The notes under the pieces: model-generated
Database searches by the model: none
What the model saw: the letters and a program-made list of their open reading frames with translations, nothing else
Told to the model about the DNA's origin: nothing
Assembly: GCA_003140835.1 (NCBI GenBank)
Contig: PLLA01000122.1
Coordinates: 17,238 to 81,237, forward strand
From: Candidatus Tumulicola scandinaviensis
Lineage (GTDB): Bacteria > Vulcanimicrobiota > Vulcanimicrobiia > Vulcanimicrobiales > Vulcanimicrobiaceae
Direction: 5' to 3'
Length of the DNA: 64,000 bases
Translations under genes and position numbers: made by a program
Part shown: piece by piece, positions 61,363-64,000 of the stretch
Position numbering within the stretch: position 1 is the first letter of the stretch
Layout of the letters: each line of letters begins with the position of its first letter

Positions 61363-63142
61363 GGATCGCAATCAGCGTGCGCTCGACCTGCCGTAAGGAG
61401 GCATTTTCGCCGCGCGCTTCGTCGAGGCTCTTGCGCAGTTCCAGCGCCCGAATGTGATCGTAAGCGAGGGCGGCCGCGTTCGCTAGGGCGCGCACGATTT
61501 TTCGTTCGTCGGGGTCCAAGTCTTCGCCGCCGGTATGTCCGCCGTACAGCGCGATGGCCTCGAGGCGGTTCCCAACCGCGACCGGAACGGCGTAAATCGG
61601 TTGCCGTTTGCCGCCCGGCACGTCGGCGCGCGGCCACCGCACGTCCTCGAGACGAACCGGTCCGAGTTCGGCCTTTAGCCGCACGACGAGATGATCGTCG
61701 GCGTCGAGTTCGGCGGCGTTCTCGTCGTCCCAAGATTCCGCCCTCGTGCGAACGTAGCGCGTCTCGTCCTCGCTTTGAACGAAGACCGCTGCAGAGGCGA
61801 GGTCGAGCGCGTCGGCGGGTTCGGCAATCAGCAAATCGGCGACCAGCTCTCTCGACGTGGCGTGCGGCAACGTCGCCGCGGTGCGTTCCAGCCGGGCTTC
61901 GGCGAGGTGGCGCCGCCGAAAGAGTACGACGTCGATGAAACGATCCAGCCGGCCGTGCAAATAGTTCAAAGAAAGGCCGAGGCAGACGGCCGCCAAGATT
62001 TCCAAAACCATGGCCAAGCCGCCGCGTTCGAGCAGCTTTCCAAAGAGGTATTCGATGAGCGAAAAAACGGCGACGGCGAAGACCGTCAAAATGCTGTAGA
62101 CGAGCGTCCGGCCGACGATAAAGTTGACGTCGATCACGCGATGACGGATCACCCCGTAGGCGACGGCCACCGCGACCAACACGGCCGCGAACGAAAAGGC
62201 GAAGTATAGAAGCAGCGTCCGGCCTGGATTGCTGGTAAGCACGGATCCGAACTGTTGCGCTGTGGCGGATACGATGAGCATGACGAATGCGACCAGGGTC
62301 GGTGCCAGCCGGCTTCGAAGGCTGCCGACGCTCCGTGCATACGTCGTCGCGATTGCCACCAGCGCAGCGAGGCTCGGAAGGCCGGCCGCAGCGTAGTCTT
62401 GCGCGAACAACATCCAGTGCGGCGGAGGAAACGGCGAGAACCAGATACAGACGTCGATGTAGATGTAAATGGCCGCGACGAGCAGACCGATCGGCACGGC
62501 AAGCCGGTCGATGAGGCGATTGAAACCGGCCGGTTCGTCGGTGGGGAAGCGACTTGCAAAGATCAGCATGCCGGCGGTTTGAAGTGCGTAGAGCAACGCC
62601 ACGAAAATTTCGTACGTCAAGCCCCAGCCCGGCGAGGCGTGCTGCGACCAGCGCACCATCACGTCCGGAAGCAGCAGCGGGAGAGAAACCAGTGCGAATC
62701 CCCACGTCATGCGACTGGGGCGCAACAGTACAAGTGCGAGGCTTACCGCGCATAGAGCCAGTCCGGCGAACGCAAACGAGAGGCTAGCCATGCCGTACAA
62801 CGACGGTAGGGCGACCGAGTGCAGCAGCACGGTACGCGGCGTTCCGGAATGAACGACGACGAGTGATAGGGGCGTGCCGGGCTCGACCCACTCGTTCTCT
62901 ATCGCATTAAGACGCGCGTACACGGGGAGACGCTGGTAGACGATGCGGTCGCCCGCCTCGATGCCTGCGTTGGCCGCCGGCAGGCCGGGTTCGACGGCTC
63001 CGATGGTGACGCCGTCGGCCTCGACGTTGTAGCCGTACTCGGCGACTGGGTCGTTGTAGGTGGCCAGCGTCGTGACGAAGCAGGCGATCGCGAACGCACT
63101 CACGAGCGCGACGATGGCGATTCGCAGAATCCGCGCGATCAC
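61340..63142 (-). CDS. Membrane protein with N-terminal PDZ-like domain, multi-helix core and C-terminal GAF domain (no kinase core)
   Basis: A 600-residue inner-membrane protein. One helix (about 5-25), a PDZ-like periplasmic domain (about 40-115: GAVEPGLPAANAGIEAGDRIVY), seven to nine helices (about 118-380), a short linker with FRRRHLAEARLERTAATL, a GAF domain (about 440-565: YVRTRAESWDDENA, PIYAVPVAVGNRLEAIALYGG, in blocks) and a terminal coiled-coil. The topology resembles histidine-kinase sensors of the multi-TM/GAF type, but HisKA and HATPase domains are absent and the protein ends soon after the coiled coil, so it signals through a partner. GTG start in a GTGA overlap with the APC permease stop. 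Convergent overlap (23 bp) with the sigma factor gene. Confidence 0.8.
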   Translation of the reverse strand: MIARILRIAIVALVSAFAIACFVTTLATYNDPVAEYGYNVEADGVTIGAVEPGLPAANAGIEAGDRIVYQRLPVYARLNAIENEWVEPGTPLSLVVVHSGTPRTVLLHSVALPSLYGMASLSFAFAGLALCAVSLALVLLRPSRMTWGFALVSLPLLLPDVMVRWSQHASPGWGLTYEIFVALLYALQTAGMLIFASRFPTDEPAGFNRLIDRLAVPIGLLVAAIYIYIDVCIWFSPFPPPHWMLFAQDYAAAGLPSLAALVAIATTYARSVGSLRSRLAPTLVAFVMLIVSATAQQFGSVLTSNPGRTLLLYFAFSFAAVLVAVAVAYGVIRHRVIDVNFIVGRTLVYSILTVFAVAVFSLIEYLFGKLLERGGLAMVLEILAAVCLGLSLNYLHGRLDRFIDVVLFRRRHLAEARLERTAATLPHATSRELVADLLIAEPADALDLASAAVFVQSEDETRYVRTRAESWDDENAAELDADDHLVVRLKAELGPVRLEDVRWPRADVPGGKRQPIYAVPVAVGNRLEAIALYGGHTGGEDLDPDERKIVRALANAAALAYDHIRALELRKSLDEARGENASLRQVERTLIAILKERLSE

Positions 63143-64000
63143 CAGGCTTCAACCTCGCGCCGATTGTGCGCTGCAAAAATAATATACGCCGGCAGCCCGG
63201 TTAGGAGGATGCCGAGCCCGATCGATGTATCGACCGGCGATTTGATCAGAACGTCTCCGACGATGCTCCAAGCGACGACCAGAAAGAGCACGGTCGTCCA
63301 CGGATGCCCCGGCATGCTGAAAAACGGCCGAGGTGCGCTTGGATCCCGCGCGTCGCGGTTGCGAAAGATCACGAGCGCGATAGCGGAAAGCCCAAAAAAC
63401 GAGTAATCGACGCTGGTTACGTAGTTGAGTATTTGATCGTACCGGCCGGATAAGGCGATCACCGCTGCGACGGCGCCCTGGAGGACGATCGCGACCACCG
63501 GTACGTGCGTGCGCGGGTCGACCCATGCGAGCTGCCGGAAGAACGTTTTGTCGGCAGCCATCTGAAAGTACACGCGCGGCGACGTGAGAATCTGATTCCC
63601 GAGAAAGCCGAGCGTCGAGAGGGCGACGACGATCGCCATGATCCGCGCGCCGATCGGTCCGAACGCAAGGCGTGCGATGGCCGAGGCCGGCGTGGTCGTG
63701 GCCGCCAGGCCGGCTGGACCGAGTACGCGCAAGCACACCGCATTGACGGCGAGATACAGCGCTACCACGCACAACACGCCGATCAGCATGCCGCGCGGAA
63801 GCGTAATCGCGGGATCTTTCAACTCGGCCGACATGAAACTCGCCGTCTGCCACCCGCTGTATGCGAAGAGCACCGGTACCATTGCCAAACCCATTGCGGC
63901 GATGGTTGCCGTTCCGGCGTGCGCGCCGGGACTCGACACCGCGCCGCCGTGCGGGGCGAACAACCCAAGTGCTACAAAACCCCCGATCGCCGCAATCTTG
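63139..64000 (-). CDS. APC family amino acid permease, C-terminal part; 5' end outside window
   Basis: At least 287 residues of a membrane transporter with 7-8 visible helices. The phrases VPVLFAYSGWQTASFMSAELKDPAITLPRG, FGPIGARIMAIVVALSTLGFLGN and QILTSPRVYFQMA match the amino acid-polyamine-organocation family (y-LAT/serine-threonine-exchanger-like), shown here as short blocks: FAYSGWQTASFM, AELKDPAITLPRG, TSPRVYFQMA. The frame remains open to the window edge. Directly upstream of and overlapping the PDZ/GAF gene (GTGA), so the two form one transcription unit. Confidence 0.88.
   Translation of the reverse strand, partial: KIAAIGGFVALGLFAPHGGAVSSPGAHAGTATIAAMGLAMVPVLFAYSGWQTASFMSAELKDPAITLPRGMLIGVLCVVALYLAVNAVCLRVLGPAGLAATTTPASAIARLAFGPIGARIMAIVVALSTLGFLGNQILTSPRVYFQMAADKTFFRQLAWVDPRTHVPVVAIVLQGAVAAVIALSGRYDQILNYVTSVDYSFFGLSAIALVIFRNRDARDPSAPRPFFSMPGHPWTTVLFLVVAWSIVGDVLIKSPVDTSIGLGILLTGLPAYIIFAAHNRREVEAW

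Overview
The window is a 64 kb stretch of a GC-rich bacterial chromosome. Genes are densely packed, with many GTG/TTG starts and 4-base ATGA/GTGA stop-start overlaps. The cell is a diderm that makes lipopolysaccharide and lipoproteins: it encodes LptD, LptF/G and LptC-like proteins, apolipoprotein N-acyltransferase and an RND pump. Its peptidoglycan is probably meso-DAP type (MurE DNPR motif). Together with two KGG-repeat stress proteins, a 2-oxoacid:ferredoxin oxidoreductase and a PAS/PP2C/HATPase regulator, this suggests an uncultivated diderm phylum such as Eremiobacterota (WPS-2). The phylum is an inference, because the window holds no rRNA or other phylogenetic marker that I could compare.

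Layout. 1-1.6 kb: 3' part of an RND efflux permease, then a palindromic dispersed repeat. 1.75-6.4 kb (minus strand): pntAA-pntAB-pntB transhydrogenase, then a DUF4267/FAH pair and a small exported protein. 6.5-14.7 kb (plus): an alpha-2-macroglobulin-like exported protein, polA, a DUF192 protein, mutM, rpsA (apparently starting at AUC) and coaE. 14.8-15.4 kb: two KGG-repeat proteins. 15.5-22.6 kb: an envelope-assembly island (LptC-like, lnt, a lipoprotein, a 55-residue metallothionein, lptD, lptF/G and a lytic transglycosylase lipoprotein). 22.8-28.6 kb: an AraC-Ogt repair protein, a MEDS-domain sensor convergent with a PAS-PP2C-HATPase phosphatase, a retropepsin/PDZ protein and a DUF1264 protein.

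28.8-43.9 kb is a complete run of division and cell-wall genes in one direction: mraZ, rsmH, ftsL, ftsI, murE, murF, a CofE-like ligase, mraY, murD, ftsW, murG, murC, murB, ddl. It has a recognisable promoter and a three-copy MraZ operator in front. It ends without ftsQ, ftsA or ftsZ, and a CofE-type (F420-0:glutamate ligase-like) gene lies between murF and mraY.

43.9-53.5 kb: a cyclase/ATPase/TPR regulator, an enoyl-CoA hydratase, a frameshifted amidohydrolase, citrate synthase, hisA, alr and two small membrane proteins. 53.5-55.7 kb: groES-groEL with promoter, CIRCE operator and terminator. 55.7-60 kb: both subunits of a 2-oxoacid:ferredoxin oxidoreductase, followed by a DHA2-type exporter. 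60-64 kb: a VOC protein divergent from a SigJ-like ECF sigma factor, a PDZ/membrane/GAF protein without a kinase core, and the 3' part of an APC-family permease.

I found no CRISPR array, prophage, insertion sequence, tRNA or rRNA. The most distinctive observations are the CofE-like gene inside the peptidoglycan operon, the non-canonical rpsA start, the short metallothionein gene, the frameshift exactly at the HxH metal site of the amidohydrolase, and the structured 150-bp spacer between the transglycosylase and Ogt genes.
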